Shown here: one piece after another, positions 31,956 to 45,672 of the stretch | How positions within the stretch are numbered: the first letter of the stretch is position 1 | How the letters are laid out: the number at the start of each line of letters is the position of its first letter | Source of the DNA: Trichosphaerium sp. ATCC 40318 | Lineage: Eukaryota > Discosea > Flabellinia > Trichosidae | Length of the DNA stretch: 64,000 nucleotides | Assembly: GCA_038496445.1 (NCBI GenBank) | Contig: JALMLS010000277.1 | Coordinates: 248,001 to 312,000, forward strand | Reading direction: 5' to 3' | Notes under the pieces: model-generated | Seen by the model: the letters and a program-made list of their open reading frames with translations, nothing else | What the model was told of the DNA's origin: nothing | Databases searched by the model: none | Made by a program: the position numbers and the translations under genes

Positions 31956-33820
31956 TCAGAAAAAAAATACATTGATTTTCTTGTGAGTACCGCAGCTACG
32001 CTTGCTTTTTAAAAATATCAAAGCATCTGCCATAGATAATTTCTTGTGTGACATCAACCAAGCTGTAACAATTGTTCCACTTCTCGAGATACCAGCAGTG
32101 CTACAAGGTGAAATAAGTTTTTTGTTTCTAAGTAAACAATAATATGCACAATACCAGTGTACAAGCACTGATCCACCTTCCTCTAACGCTTTGTTAATCC
32201 AAGTAATGCATCTTGGTAAATCGTTTAATACATTTTGGTCTGGGGAGTCACTCCATCCAACTGACAAGTAGGATAACTTGAATAGAAATCAATGTTAACA
32301 CTAGTTATTTTTGGTTTGAAGTACCTCTGAAAAGAACTCATTTGTCTGCTCCTTTGCAGCGTTTAACACGTGTGTTATCTAAATAAATTCATTTTAATAA
32401 AAAAGAATAGTGAGATTAAAGTTACATACTCCAAGATGACGTAATAAACGTATGTGCTTTGCAGGACTTTTGCCAGAGATATACAAATTCTAAAGATTAA
32501 ACTTAAATACCCAATCTCTTGACATGATATTAAAAAGGCTACTTACTTCTGTTACCTTGTCTGGAAAGCACCAGTGGTATAGATCTAATTCATGTCGCCT
32601 ACAGTCTAGTAGTAATTGTGGTATTTCTTTAAACAGATTGAACTTGATTGAAAACTTGTTTAAGCGATCCAGAGTATCTAAGGTAATACAATGACTTGGG
32701 AACTTCTGTAATGAATTGTATGAGAAATCGAGATCTTCTAGGGCGTTATTTTGTATCATATCTAATACTTGAGACTCTGGGAGACTTGTTAAATTGTTGT
32801 GACTGACATTCAACGAATGAAGTGGAGCTTTAGGTATGAGTCCGATGTCTTTGAGTTCATTGTTGCTTTGTCAAAGTTAACGTTATCTAGTTGGATACAC
32901 ATTGTGCATACCTTAAGTCTAGTGTATGTAGAGAAGTGAGCTGTACCATCGAATGAGGTAGACTATGAATGGAATTGTGGGACAAGAGCAAGGTTTTAAG
33001 TTGCGGTGCAGTAAAACTTGGACATTCACCTAAGGTATTATTGGACAAGTCCAACACGGACAGGCTTGGTAGAATGGATGATATTTTGATATGTGTAATT
33101 GTATTTTTTGATAGAATAAGTACTTCCAGCTTTCTGAGTTTATCACAATCAATGTCTAAATTTTCCTTAGTTGGTTCTAGCAATGACTCGGCCTCTGGCG
33201 TACTTGTTAGAAAGTTGTCACTAGCTTTAAGTGATTTAAGAGATGTAGGAAGACTTGGTAGATTACTGAGTTCGTTATCAGTAACATCGATAGAAGATAA
33301 CTGAAGAAAACTGCTTGACATTAGAAATTTTTTGGTTGCTATTTTTTTCTGTACTTTTCCAAAAGTGGTAGCTCACTAAGCTTGTTTTGACTGGCACGAA
33401 GCGCAACCAAACTAGAGAGTGATAGAATGCAGTTCAAGTTCACTATCTTGTTCTTACTACAGTCAAGTTCTGTGAGCCTAAAGTATGTGATACAGATAGG
33501 ATGCAGCACTACAATTTCAGTGAAAACTTACTGTGGTAACGATTTGGCAAACTTGTCAATGGCTGTAAGGCCATTGTCTTGTACATCCAAAATTACTAAG
33601 TTAGATAGTGTGGGAATACTCTCAGACTCGAATAAGTTGTTGTATGATAAGTCTAAGGATACTAGCTATTTGACAACGTGGGTATGTTAATAATTATTAT
33701 ATGTACCTCTCGGCGCTCGTGTACGTACTCAGGGATCTTTTTGATCCATGTACACGACAAATCAAGATGTTTTTTGATTGTTTTAGTTGTAGGCTTGTTC
33801 TTTGGTCTTGATAGTTTCAT
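31956..33820 (-). CDS. LRR protein with dual-specificity phosphatase domain
   Basis: Starts at 33820 with MKLSRPKNKPTTKTIKKHLD, followed by WIKKIPEYVHERRE. Leucine-rich repeats fill the middle: SIDVTDNELSNLPSLPTSLK, VLILSKNTITHIKISSILPS, LDLSNNTLGECP, TLLLSHNSIHSLPHSM, NVSHNNLTSLPESQ, LDFSYNSLQKFPSH. The 3' exons encode GWSDSPDQNVLNDLPRCITW and, across an intron in the middle of the Cys codon, VLVHCTAGISRSGTIVTAWL: the HCx5R signature of dual-specificity phosphatases with intact Cys and Arg. It ends soon after the alpha-5 region (ALIFLKSKR). LRR-DSP fusions are known in amoebae and other protists. Substrates are unknown. It shares an 84-bp promoter with the THADA gene. Confidence 0.86.
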
Positions 33821-33904
33821 GGGGGGCGTCAATTGTTAATTAAGTAACTGAAGAATGTCAATTGACACTGTTTGACGGAAATATTCTTTCTGAGTGCCCA
33901 CACT
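33821..33904. promoter_or_regulatory. very short bidirectional promoter
   Basis: Only 84 bp separate the start codons of the divergent LRR-phosphatase (-) and THADA-like (+) genes. It contains a TTAATTAA run. The two genes probably share regulatory elements. Confidence 0.55.
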
Positions 33905-36900
33905 ATGTCATCTGGCGCTCAAGACGGTGATGGGGTATTAGAAAAGTACCTTTCAGCGATAAAGACAAGTGAGAAGACTGGCACCGTTTTAAAGGACATA
34001 AGTAGGTGTTATACGCGTATACAAGAACTCTGATGGTGTTTAGCACGCGAAGGAAAGAAAAACACAAATCTTGCCACCAAAACCGCCAAAGCGCTCGGCA
34101 ACGCGCTTTTTTGCGATCTACAACATATAACACGAAGTAAAGAGATCATCAAATTACTTGCTCTCTTTAGCAGAACGCATAAAGATCTACTCCATGAGAT
34201 ATATAAGAAACAATGCGATGTACGCTTAATACTGCTTAAATAATCCTGTATTCAAAATTCGCTTCGTTCTCTTCAAAAACGCCACTAAACGCTAATTATG
34301 ACGCTAGACGCTTGTGGCATCATTAGAAAGTAGTACAGATGCAAAACTGGCAAACATACTTGTCTCTTGTATCGCTTATCGTTTCTACATACCAGTACGC
34401 AATAAATACAACCTCATATGCTTACACGACATGCAAGGAGCTTATGGGTAACTATGACGCTTTGTACAAGTACTTTAAAAACACGTGCACTGTGTTAACT
34501 CAACAACTAAAAACCGCAAACCAACAGGTACCTACTTATTCAGTATTGCGGAATGCCACAAAACTATGAATCGAATGTCTTCTTTACAGTGCAACTGAGA
34601 AATTTCTAGGAATCTATGAGCCTCATGGCAACATTTGATGTAATGTTTAACGCCTTTCATCCTTTTTTAAAGTCACACGATCTGCTTCAAATGATCAAAG
34701 ATAAAAGTCAAAGTACTTGATTATTACCTTCCCTTTAAGGCGACTTACATAAAGTTAGGCTTCTCAAGGTTTGAGGATACAGGAGAAGTGGCTCAGTACA
34801 TAAATGCATTACATGTATACCCCCTATGGTCATATATACACTAACGCTTATTGTAGACGTTAGATTTACCCAATTTTACTGCTTTGAAGTTTATGACAGA
34901 GACAGCGGCTACTCTCCTCTGCCATCCGTGTTGCACTCGTGAAGTTCTTCATGGATGTTCAATGACACTTGCGCTCATACATAGGCAAGTTATTGAGCTT
35001 CTAGCTCCTCAACATATGAAGCTTGGTGAGGTGTTAAAGTACGCTTCAGTCTCTTGTTTGAATATTAAGTGGGTTTAGTACCTTCTTTGCTGGTGACACC
35101 ACGAGTCTATTTGCTGATAGAGTACTCAAAACAGATGTTTTTGGGAGGTTTGCATCATTCAATATGGAGACACGCATCAGTGTACAAAAGGGTTCTCTTG
35201 TAGTCGATCAAAATTTAATAATGTTCGTTAATATTAATATCGAATTTGTTGCTCTTCTCACAGGTAAATTTTAGGGAACCTGTTTTCCTCACAAAGCTTA
35301 AAGATATTATTATACATTACATGGAAAATTCATCAGTACCATACACACGGTATCTAATAATGACAGGTAAAGATTATCGGAACTATAAATACTTATAAAA
35401 TTAAGCGATGAACTTGATACTGCGTTCTGTTATAACTGCTTCTAAGAAGAGAAAAGAGGTATTACCAATGGCACAAGATTTCTTAGAGTCTTCTATATCT
35501 CTTATATGGAAAAACTGGAGTGACTCTTACGAGATGATGAACAACGAGGTAAATCTTAGTTTCTTAGCTTTTTTCTGATTTTAATTTCTGGTATTAGGTC
35601 AGAGCTATGTTCAAGCTTGTTTTGCAACTTCATGAGTTATGTAAGAAATCAAATGAGGATAAAATGCAAGATATATCATCACCAGACCTACTACATGATC
35701 TTGCTCGCCGCTTGGTATCAGTGGGTTGGAGTGCGAAGGTACAAGACGCTTTGTACTTTGATACACATTCTTACTATGCTCTTAGGGCAAATACCCGATT
35801 TTAACACTTTTAATACAACACCTTGGACCAACACCAATAATTGAGCTATGCCCAGACTTGATGCACCACATATTCGCTCATATGAAGTACGTTATAAGAG
35901 ATACTGTAGTAATCAATTACTCACATATTTTGTAGTAGCCAATCAATAAGAAAAAGTGCAACAAACCTAATGAAGACATTTCTTTCAAGTGAAAAGAAAA
36001 ATAGAAAAAAAGGAGACGTACGATAATAAATAAGCTATGTAGTCTCCTAAACCTCTACCTAGGATTGCTATGAGGTGTGGTGTAGGCCTATGTTACAAGC
36101 TTTGTTTGCAGATAAAGATACACTGCACGGTACAGAAAGAAATAGTTTGCATTTGTTAAGAGTACAATAGGTATTGTTACCTATGCATTACCCGAGCTTC
36201 TAAAACTATTCCCTGGATCTATACATCGCCTTGTCAGAGACACCTGCAGTTATAAAAGCACATCACCTTTATCATCAGATCATCTTTGCGTTCTGTTTAG
36301 TATTGTGAGAGTTGGTAGAGAGTTAGGCATTATTAAAAGCGAACAATTACCAGATCTGCTAAAAGGTAATAAGTTCAACAAGAAAATCATTCTTACGTTT
36401 TCTTTTCTTTCAAGACTTCCCTATGAAGTTCGCCGATATTGCACTACTAGGAGCAACTGGTAGAGATACAGGAATTAGCGTTTTATTATCTGTATCTCCA
36501 AAAGGAAGCAAGTATGATGAAGTAACAGAATTTGAAATATCTATTGTTAAGACATACTTGAACTATAACATTAAGGCACACTGCAATCTTGTCGGTTTAT
36601 TTTTGCTCTCTAACACTGATCATGTAGGAAACTACTCTTGGGAATAGAAATAACTCTGCTGCAATACTGAATGTATTTTTTCAACGTGTGATGGATACAG
36701 GGAATAGACTTATACGTGATAAAGATGTCGCTGGAATTAAGAAACTAGCTGACTTTTGGCAATGGTAAGCAATTCTTTTGTTGTTTGCTTTAACACATTT
36801 GTATTAGGATGGGCCAGTTTTTGGCTTATAATTTATATTTCTGTGGCACATGCACTCGCCAGATTATGGCTCTTAAAGTGTACTTCAAAATATGTGTTAA

Positions 36901-39900
36901 GATATATAATCTAACACCTCGCCAAGGTTCACTTCTGCACTTAAAATATTCGGTATATCAGTTCCTAAGTGGTTATCTGATTATTACGACACTTGCAAGC
37001 CCTTTTGCCAGCCAAAAGTTGTCCGTTCTCTTATGCAACTGTACGTAGGTTTGGGATCTGTTAAGAAACAAATTTTAATGAGTTGCTAACCACAATCAAT
37101 TAGGCTTTGGACAACATTTGATGAAAATAGAAGAGAAGCTATGAGTATTTTAAATAGGCTTCCAAGCCCTTTGCCTGGATATACACCTGATTTAACTACA
37201 AGAGAAACACAGCGCGCTCTAGATTTATTGCGAAGGTGCTGTAAATCAAGAGCGTTGGAGTTGTTTACCTTTTTTATAGTGCTAGAATGAGGGATTGTAT
37301 TGCTGCAGCAATAGTTCTTCGTATGATTGCTTCAAAGTTTGGTTCAGTTTACACTTGTAAAAAGGTTGACAATACGCTTGTGTTTACTGATGAAGTGCCT
37401 GAAGGTAGTGATTTAATTGTTTCTTCGCTTGCTTATTTTTTTAATAGACAAAGAAGCTACAACAATTACTATGTTACGTTATGTTGTAGAGGTTCTTGAA
37501 CAAGAGATTGAGCGATCAAATAGCAATACAGTTGATATAGTACCTCTACAAGGATATTTCAATGCAATAAGGTTTTTTATTGCTGACCTAAAATACGATA
37601 AGCCGTATGTGTTTTACATAGTTTATTGAATTCTTACGCTTCTGAAAGGGACACTGATACAACACGTGGGGATTTAATAGCAAGGCTGGTTTCACTATCA
37701 AAGCGAGCTGCAAGGATTAATATAAAAGCTATTGGAGCTTCTTATTCCGCTACAAGAACAGAATCCGAACAACAAGAAGGTAACCAACTTTCAAAGTAGT
37801 TTTGAGAACTAAATTTGTTTGCAGTTGAAAAAGGCTCTTCTGTTTGTGCATGGCAATCAGTCAAAGAAATTTCAGCAATGATGAGCGATATTGTGCAGTT
37901 TGTACGTCTTCCAAAAGGTCCTCAGGATAGTAATGCGTACACCTCTGTTGCTCAAGTGCGAGAGATTATTGAATTGCAGCTACATATAGTACTTGCTACA
38001 AGACACAAGGTACACCCAAAAACCCTGTTTTTGATACTTGGAAACGCCATGCTAAACATAGTGTAGGGTGTAATTGAAAGGGGTTCAGCATCTTTTTCTG
38101 ACTTACTACGAATATGTATAGAAGCTGAACACCCTGATATACGAAGTATTCCTGGCACTATACTTACAATGCTCCTACACCAGATACGGTATGACTTTTT
38201 CAGGGAAAGTCTTTCTGTTAGGATTATTGACAAAGTTTAGGAACAATCCTAAAAGCATCATCTTGACCCGTCGCTCTGCTGGTTTACCTTGGGCTATCGG
38301 AGCTATATGCAATGCAGATTGGCGGGTATACCGACATAACTCGGGTATACTCAAACAAGCTTTAAGAGGGATAATAGATATTGCGAAAGAAACCAAGGAA
38401 GACAAAGATGATTACACTTCTTGTGTACATGCTTTGAACATACTCCGAGCACTTATCATGGACAGGCACTCAAGCATTGACAGAGTTAAAAGCTTATTTA
38501 TCTGTATAGGCTCTATGTTGATATTGTCGTTGGGTTTGCTGAAGAAGCCTTCATGCTTGCGTTACCTTTGTACAATTCAAAGCATTGGGCAATGCGTAAT
38601 TCTGCAACATGGGTATTTACTTCACTACTGATACGTTGTCTTGGCTCTTCAAGGGTCATAGAAGATCAATCGGGTAACAAAGGACGCCTTAGTGTTAGTA
38701 CGTATCACACCATGCCCTTTGGTTAAAAGTTTTCCATCCTAATGTTGTTGTACTAGGTGAATGGTTTGTACAGTTTCCTAAGCTTAAAGATTATCTATTA
38801 AATAGTCTCAATAACGATGAACAAGATACAGGAGATCCTCAAGCAGCTCTTTATGCTATGTTAACCCTATTCTCTCGTCTTTCTATTGTACTAAGCTCCT
38901 TGGTTTTACGTAATGTTTGTAATACTGTCATAGGTAGAACAGCAATCTTCGTTGGATAAGTTCACTAGCTTCATTCCAGCTATACGAAGGCATACAGCAT
39001 CACAACACTTTATGGTTCGGTGCATGGCTGCAAAAGCTCTAGTACCTTTTATTTCAATACCAGGCCTTCCTGAGTTCTGTAAACAAATATTGGTTTCTCT
39101 TCCTGATGAATCAACTCGTATAACAAACCACAACTTTGTTCACGGGCAATTACTCCAACTTTACTATATACTAGAAGGTACCAATCACATTGATCGTGGT
39201 ACTTTATCTCATAGTGTTTACCATTGTTTTAGAACACTTACCTCTACTATCAAAAGAGAGAAAGATATCATTCTTTTTAGAGGTTTTGCCATTAATACAA
39301 GCAAAGTCTTGGTTTGGTACCATGTGTAAATGCCCTCCTCTCACAGCAGTATACTACGATCTTGTTGTACTTGTGATTAAACATATACCTCAAGATAGTA
39401 GTGAATCCTTTGATTCGTTTATAACAGCTGTTTGCCGACAAGCTTCAGTTTTAGTTAAATCAGAAGCAACCAGCTTAACAGGCAGACTCATGAATCCACT
39501 CGCCAAACGAAACGCTGCACGTGTTCTACTCACTTCTCAAACGCGCTTTAGTAATGCCTTGATTGACTTGGAAGATATAACTTTCTTGCTCATCTCATCA
39601 AAGGATTATCAAGTAAGATCAATAGTTTTGAATAAGCTCATACGTGATGCAAAAAATGAAGAGGAAGAATTCCAGCTGGACAAAAGTACGCTAAAGAAAA
39701 CCAGTTGTGTCAGGTCAACGTCTTAAGTTTTTGTTTAGGCACTGTTATGTACTTGCTAGACAACCTACCAAAGGAAAGAGATGCAAAGGTTCTATCACGT
39801 ACATTGAAATTGTTATCAATAGGCACCCACGAATTGGTGAGATACTACTGTTACCTTCATCTTTTATCTAATTCAGTAAAGTCTCTTGATGCCTGGCCTA

Positions 39901-41338
39901 AACTCATGCTGCTTACACATCTAAAAGACGAAAGGACCAAAACTGGACTATTACGTGTAATGGGAAAAGCAATACGAGAGGTACGATTTAAAATACAAGC
40001 TACATAGTAACATTTCGGTTCTCAGGTTGCTGAAAAGGACAAGTTCATTGCAGCAAAGGCCAGAATATGGTTATCAATGCTACGTGACAGTATTAGTGAG
40101 ACACAACCAGAAGGTATAAGACGTGCTGCTCTTGAATCTGTTTGTAGTGCGCAGATAGGCAGTAAAGCATGGTATGATATTTTTTCTGCCAGAAAAGATA
40201 CCTGACCATTGTTGTCATGTGTAGGGTATCGAATGTCGCTTTAGGATTGAGTGCTTGGAAGATTGTTATTACTGCATTACAAGATGATTCTCAACGTATA
40301 AGAGAAGGCGCAACAGGTTAAAGAAAATTCATATTTTTTAGTCAATCAAGAACTATCTGACTTTTCTGCTTTAGATTTCGTTTTGAGTTGCTTCCGTGAA
40401 ATAAACTCAACCAGCATACTACGTGATACTGATATTAAACCAACCGTACAAGGTAAGTTACGTTTTTCAACACCTGTGGTGGTGGAAATACCTTCAAACT
40501 CACTTTGTTTGGAACAGGTGGACTGTTGCAATGTTTCACATTACTAGAAGCTCGTTATGGGTCTTCTGCAGCATACGTTGACTTACTACTTAATATGTTA
40601 TTACCTGGACTTGGTAAGGCGTCTGTTATTATAAAGTTTAACGATGTAGAACCTTTACTTATCTTCATATCAAGATGCACTAGCTAAAGACTGGAAAACA
40701 CAAACAACACGTGATCTTTTCGAACCAGAGCCAGCGAATTTTGCTGTAGAGCCTGCTTTGATTTATCAAATCGCTGCAAAGTTTCTTTCTGCTACAAAAG
40801 GTGGTCAAGGTGTAACACAAAAGGTACATTAAACGAAGCTTTAACAAAAAACCTTTTGAAAAGTCTAAACTTATCATAACGATTGCTCTAGATTACACAA
40901 CAGAAAGATAGCTTACTTTCAAGGATGAGTACGACAGCGTCCTTTACTACTGTTATCCACTCACAATAATTTCTCTTTTCAGAGTCGCTGAAGAGATGGT
41001 TAAATGCTGCAATATCGTCCAAGAATCCTGCAGCGTATTGGGCTTTAGATGAAGCTCCTGTATTTTCTGTACTATATCGTGTTGCGTTGATGCTTCAGTT
41101 GTGTGTAGAACATAACGTAGAGTTCGCTGATGATGAAAAGAATCAAATAGTTGCCTGTACGATTGAGTTTATTTACTTTTTTTGTTTTCAGTCTTTCTTA
41201 ACTTCCTATTTAGTTGCACTATGTTTAAAACAATTCTCAACAACACCACCAATAGAAGCTGTTCTATCGAGTCTGTCAAATACTTTTGATTCTATTCAAG
41301 TGAACTGTGCGTTCTCCAATACAATTTTGGTAACTTGA
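33905..41338 (+). CDS. THADA: THADA/Trm732-family protein (tRNA 2'-O-methylation partner)
   Basis: Very long spliced gene of about 35-40 exons and about 2000 residues, matching the family size. The start is MSSGAQDGDGVLEKYLSAIK at 33905. Most of it is HEAT-like helical repeats. The diagnostic DUF2428 region lies near 37800-38500: WQSVKEISAMMSDIVQFV, VLATRHKGVIERGSASFSDL, ILTRRSAGLPWAIGAICNAD (RRSAGxP core) and VHALNILRALIMDRHSS. Further motifs include NSKHWAMRNSATWVFTSLL and HFMVRCMAAKALVPFI. THADA/Trm732 pairs with FTSJ1/Trm7 to methylate C32 of tRNAs. The region between 34570 and 34860 has unresolved splice joins. The C-terminal exon ends VNCAFSNTILVT at 41338. Confidence 0.85.
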
Positions 41339-42195
41339 TACAGTTGAAAAATAAAAAAAAATATCAAGAAAAAGAAACACGCTAGAAAACAACTCCTTTT
41401 CGCTCAAGAAAAAGCTGAGGATAAATTATTAATAGATCACGTGATCATAAAGGTTCGCAGTTTTACTTTTAACTTTAATATATTCTATCGCTGAGAACGC
41501 GTCATATTTGAGCGCTAGTACTTCTCGTAGCGCTTGTTTAAATTGAAAAAATAGTAACAATTTTGTTCTCACGTTAAAACACGCAAATCCACTTTTACTC
41601 CTCTCTAGAACTAATCATACAGTGTCTTTCTTTCCATAGAAACGCACGATAATCTTATACATATCTTCATTACGCAATAGTTTGAAATTTTTGAAAACGT
41701 GATTTACCCACAAAAAATCCAACCCAAACATTATTTACTTCACACGTCGGTTTTTTTCTCACTAAGTAGTCAGTGTACGCCCTCACAATCACGAACTCTT
41801 CAAAAACACTCTTCAATAGGTATTTTTATAACAGGTAACTACACAGCGCTAGAAAGAAAAATGTGAGCAGATTGTATTTACAGATCAAAATGAGATCACA
41901 ATTATCTGATAATTTTTTGTTATTGTTGCCACTTGAGAAATTTCCCAAGACGTAAAAGAGGCAAGTGATTCTCCGTATGGATACCAAAAATATCTCGTGT
42001 GTCAAGATTTGGGTACCCGAGATTAAGGCACGCTCATACTTTTTACTAACACAGGGTAAACAAGGCAGCAAGGTACGTACCCAAAACTCAAGGCGTAAAA
42101 GAGCTTACTAGATCATGTTTAACCAAAAACTTTTCATCTTTGAAGATTTCTGAGCTAACTCTCTCACCTTTAGCGTCTCTACTTCCGTTACTGTA
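41339..42195. other. intergenic, contains one TCACGTGA palindrome
   Basis: About 860 bp, AT-rich. GATCACGTGATC, a 12-bp palindrome, lies near 41435-41446. I see no gene; the minus-strand frame at 41826-42071 has no motif. The right half should be the promoter of the secreted repeat protein. Confidence 0.5.
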
Positions 42196-45100
42196 ATGAC
42201 ACGCCTCATACTCACCGTTGTCGCCCTTTTAATAGCTTGTGCGGCTGCACAGCAAACTCTTACTATGGATACATTAGTTGATGATTGGGAAGTTCTAACA
42301 GACAACCACGAAGCGAATGCTACCTTCGACGTTGCTGAGGCAATATCCACTGGTGTTAGAGGTTACGGTAGCATGCGTACAATAACCGCTACGATTATCA
42401 GTAACTTTTTCGACCGTAACATCCTCTGTAACTCGCTTGGGGGCACGTTTACAATGCGAATGAATCCAGGTGTTACTGGTTCTTGTGATATCGCTTACAC
42501 CGCGCCAATGCGACAACCTTTCAACCCTGCTATTAACTTGAACGCTCCTATTATTGGTGCCAGTACGTGACCTCTATCGTTGACTTTTGGCGTGTTAAGT
42601 CCCCCTTTTTTTAAAACACGTGATTTTTGGATCGCATCTCATTTTGTTTTAAATAGGTTGTTGGGCTGTACAGGTTATTAGCTCTACAGGCGCAAGTGTT
42701 GCTATTACTGCAAATACTCCATCTGGAAGTATCGTATCTACTTTACCTTCGTTTAGTGGTGAAAGCGAAATCCACTGTATCCCAATACCAAACCCGGGCG
42801 CTTTGTCTTCTGTGACTGGTTTACAAATTACTACAGCCGGACCATCCTCTACTACTATTGGAATTCAGGCCATTTGTCCTACTCCACCAGTGATATGTGA
42901 ACATACTGTCACTATTGATGGTTCTCCTGTACCAGACCAGGTTCCAACAGGTTCGATTGTTTTCTTCATCTCAACGAATAAGAAAAATCCTTAAATCGTA
43001 ATTCTTCTAACAGTTGTTCTGTAGGTACTATTCTTTCAGTATCAGTAACGTGCCTCAATTTTGCGTCTGTACCTTCTGATGACGAAACGGTCAGCATGAA
43101 CTTTGATATTCCTCAAAATATTGGCACTGTATTGCCTGATACAAGAGACTGTAGTCTTGAGGTAAGTTGTAGTATTTCGTTTCTTTTTCCTTAAACCAAC
43201 TTTCTTCGCCATCATGTGACTTATAAATTTTGCATCTAGGCTGTTTTCAATCCAACTAACGGCCTTTCTGTATCAAATGTTCCAGTTGCTGATGGTGCCT
43301 CGTTCACATGTGGCTTTGACTTCATGGCAACAGGTGCCTCCAATTTTTCCTCAAAGTTCAACTTGTCCTTCTGACACTACTTTAAGGCGGTGGCTCAACA
43401 TCTTTATTTGCAGCTGTCACAAACTCAGCTGATGGCGTCGTAAGCTACTCTGGAAACGCCCCACGGCACGTACTCTATTCTGCTTCTTTTTTTTTTTTGT
43501 TGAAGCATTAAAATTAAACACAACTCCTTACAAGAAACTTTTAGTGGATTATGTGATGTAGCTCAAGTATTCAACCTTGTTGTTACAGGTGATGTAATAC
43601 CAGTTACACCAACAACCGCTGCTCCGACGACTGCTCCTGTAGGATTCACACCACCTCCTGTAGGCTTCACACAACCACCAATGGATACTCCAACTGCCGC
43701 TCCTGTAGGCTTCACGCAACCTCCTCCAACTGCCGCTCCTGTAGGCTTCACACAACCTCCAACCGACACTCCAACCAACGCTCCAGTTGGCTTCACGCAA
43801 CCCCCAACCAACGCTCCAGTCGGCTTCACGCAACCCCCAACCAATGCTCCATTTGGCTTCACGCAACCCCCAACCAACGCTCCATTTGGCTTCACACAAC
43901 CCCCAACCAACGCTCCATTTGGTGTGACACCGCCAACAAACGCGCCAGTAGCTCCTCCAACAGCCCCTCCAACGAATGCTCCATTTGGTGTAATAACACC
44001 AACAAATGCACCATTTCCTCCTCCAACAGTTCCTCCAACGAATGCTCCATTTGGCACTGTAGCTCCAACAAATGCGCCATTCCCTCCACCAACAAACCCT
44101 CCAACAAACGCTCCATTTGGCACAGTAACACCAACAAATGCACCATTTCCTCCACCAACACAACCACCAACAAATGCTCCATTCGGCACAGTAACACCAA
44201 CAAATGCGCCATTCCCTCCACCAACAAACCCTCCAACAAACGCTCCATTTGCCACTGCAGCTCCAACGAATGCGCCAGTACCTCAATCGCCAACGAACGC
44301 TCCATTTCCACCTCCAACAAACCCTCCAACGAACGCTCCATTTGCCACTGCAGCTCCAACGAATGCGCCAGTACCTCAATCCCCAACAAACGCTCCATTC
44401 CCACCACCAACACAACCACCAACCAATGCCCCTGTACAAACCGCTGCTCCTACAAACGCGCCAGTACCTCAATCCCCAACAAACGCTCCATTCCCTCCAC
44501 CAACACAACCACCAACCAATGCTCCTGTGCAAACCGCTGCTCCTACAAACTCTCCTACAAATGCTCCTGTACAAACCACTGCGCCTACAACCGCACTTTG
44601 TGATCCTTTCACTACTGCTGGAGGTGTCATACCAACAGGTCAATTCTCTCTTATTGATATTATTGGTCTACCTTTAGCACCACCAGAGTATTGTATGCGA
44701 TTTGATGGATTCACCGGATCTACTGTACGATTTTCAATTCACGTTTTTTGCTACAATATCTTTAAGTCGTTTCCAAAAAAATTATCTTGAGTTGTTTGTT
44801 TATGTTTGTTATAGGTTCCAGTGACATTATCTTGCTTGAGTAATATGATCTTATACATCAATGCTGCTGAGCGTACTATGAGACTTAGTGGTGAACTTTT
44901 CGGTGCTGAAGACCTTGGTACTACTCGTCAAAACCCAGAATTCGCAGCTATCCACATTATTTTCTCGTACGTTGTTTCTTTTTTCATCTAGTATTCTTCT
45001 TTACATCGTAGACGTTTTGTGCTTACCTGGTTTTTTAAATAGGGATATTGTAATTATCAGTACACCAACTGGATTCGAAATTAACACCAGCACTATCAGT

Positions 45101-45432
45101 GACGGTCTTGTTCTTTTCAGGGTACTAAACTTTTGAGAACAAAAAGCAATAACCCTGATTTCACGACTTACGTTATACATAGAATACACCATTTATTATT
45201 GGCTCTCTAGCAGGATCACTAGCAGGACGTATTGTTGGTACTCCTAACGGATACACATTTTTGTACGTATACTATACTGAGCGACTAAAGAAAAAACCTC
45301 TTGAAGAAAGGATATTTCCAAAAAAAAGTATGGCTTTTCTAATTCTCCTCTAGCGGTCGCTTTGGAAGACCTTTTGGAAACGATGCATATGACTACGACT
45401 TTATCGCAAGAGTCGGTAACTGTATTCCTTAA
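42196..45432 (+). CDS. secreted protein with Thr/Pro/Asn-rich repeat region
   Basis: Starts MTRLILTVVALLIACAAAQQ, a clear signal peptide. The N-terminal half is a Ser/Thr/Asn-rich beta-type domain with spaced cysteines (NILCNSLGG, GSCDIAYT, IHCIPIPNPG, AICPTPPVICEH, VTCLNF, DCSLE). The middle, about 43600-44600, is a long tandem repeat based on PTNAPFGFTQP and PTNAPF-PPP variants. The 3' exons give a second Cys-containing beta-rich domain (GGVIPTGQFSLIDIIGLPLA, LPPEYC-like APPEYCMRF, LSCLSNMILYINAAERTMRL, EFAAIHIIFS) ending DFIARVGNCIP. Thr/Pro/Asn repeats of this kind are frequent in stramenopile cell-surface proteins, where they are likely O-glycosylated. Probably a surface or wall protein. 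No GPI signal or membrane helix is evident. About seven introns. Confidence 0.82.
43609..44600 (+). repeat. tandem coding repeat, PTNAPFGFTQP / PTNAPF-PPP type
   Basis: Roughly 990 bp of degenerate tandem repeats inside the preceding gene. Early units read PVGFTQPPTNA; later ones alternate NAPFGTV/NAPFATA with PTNAPFPPPT and NAPVPQSPT. A segment near 44260-44330 recurs at 44341-44400, so recent unit duplication is likely. All three forward frames and the minus strand stay open here, a product of the repeat composition. Confidence 0.9.
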
Positions 45433-45672
45433 AGTATAACCTAAAACTTAAGGTACGTTCTAAAACCAAGCCTTAATTTTTTTTTACTTATTCTTTGGTT
45501 GATAGGCACATCTTACAAATAGAATATTATTGAATAAAAAGTATTTAACCGTGTAAGAGATTTAAACTAATAATTGAATAAACGTGATTTTTATTTAACA
45601 CAATATCTTTCTGTATTCTCAATGAGACATATTTGATTGTTGAGTTATGTTGTAAATTTTTGTAACTTGTTA

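Noticed and set aside
43549-44643. 364-codon open frame on the minus strand
   Set aside because: It is antisense to the PTNAPF repeat region; its Trp/Cys/Arg-rich repetitive product is an artefact of the repeat composition.
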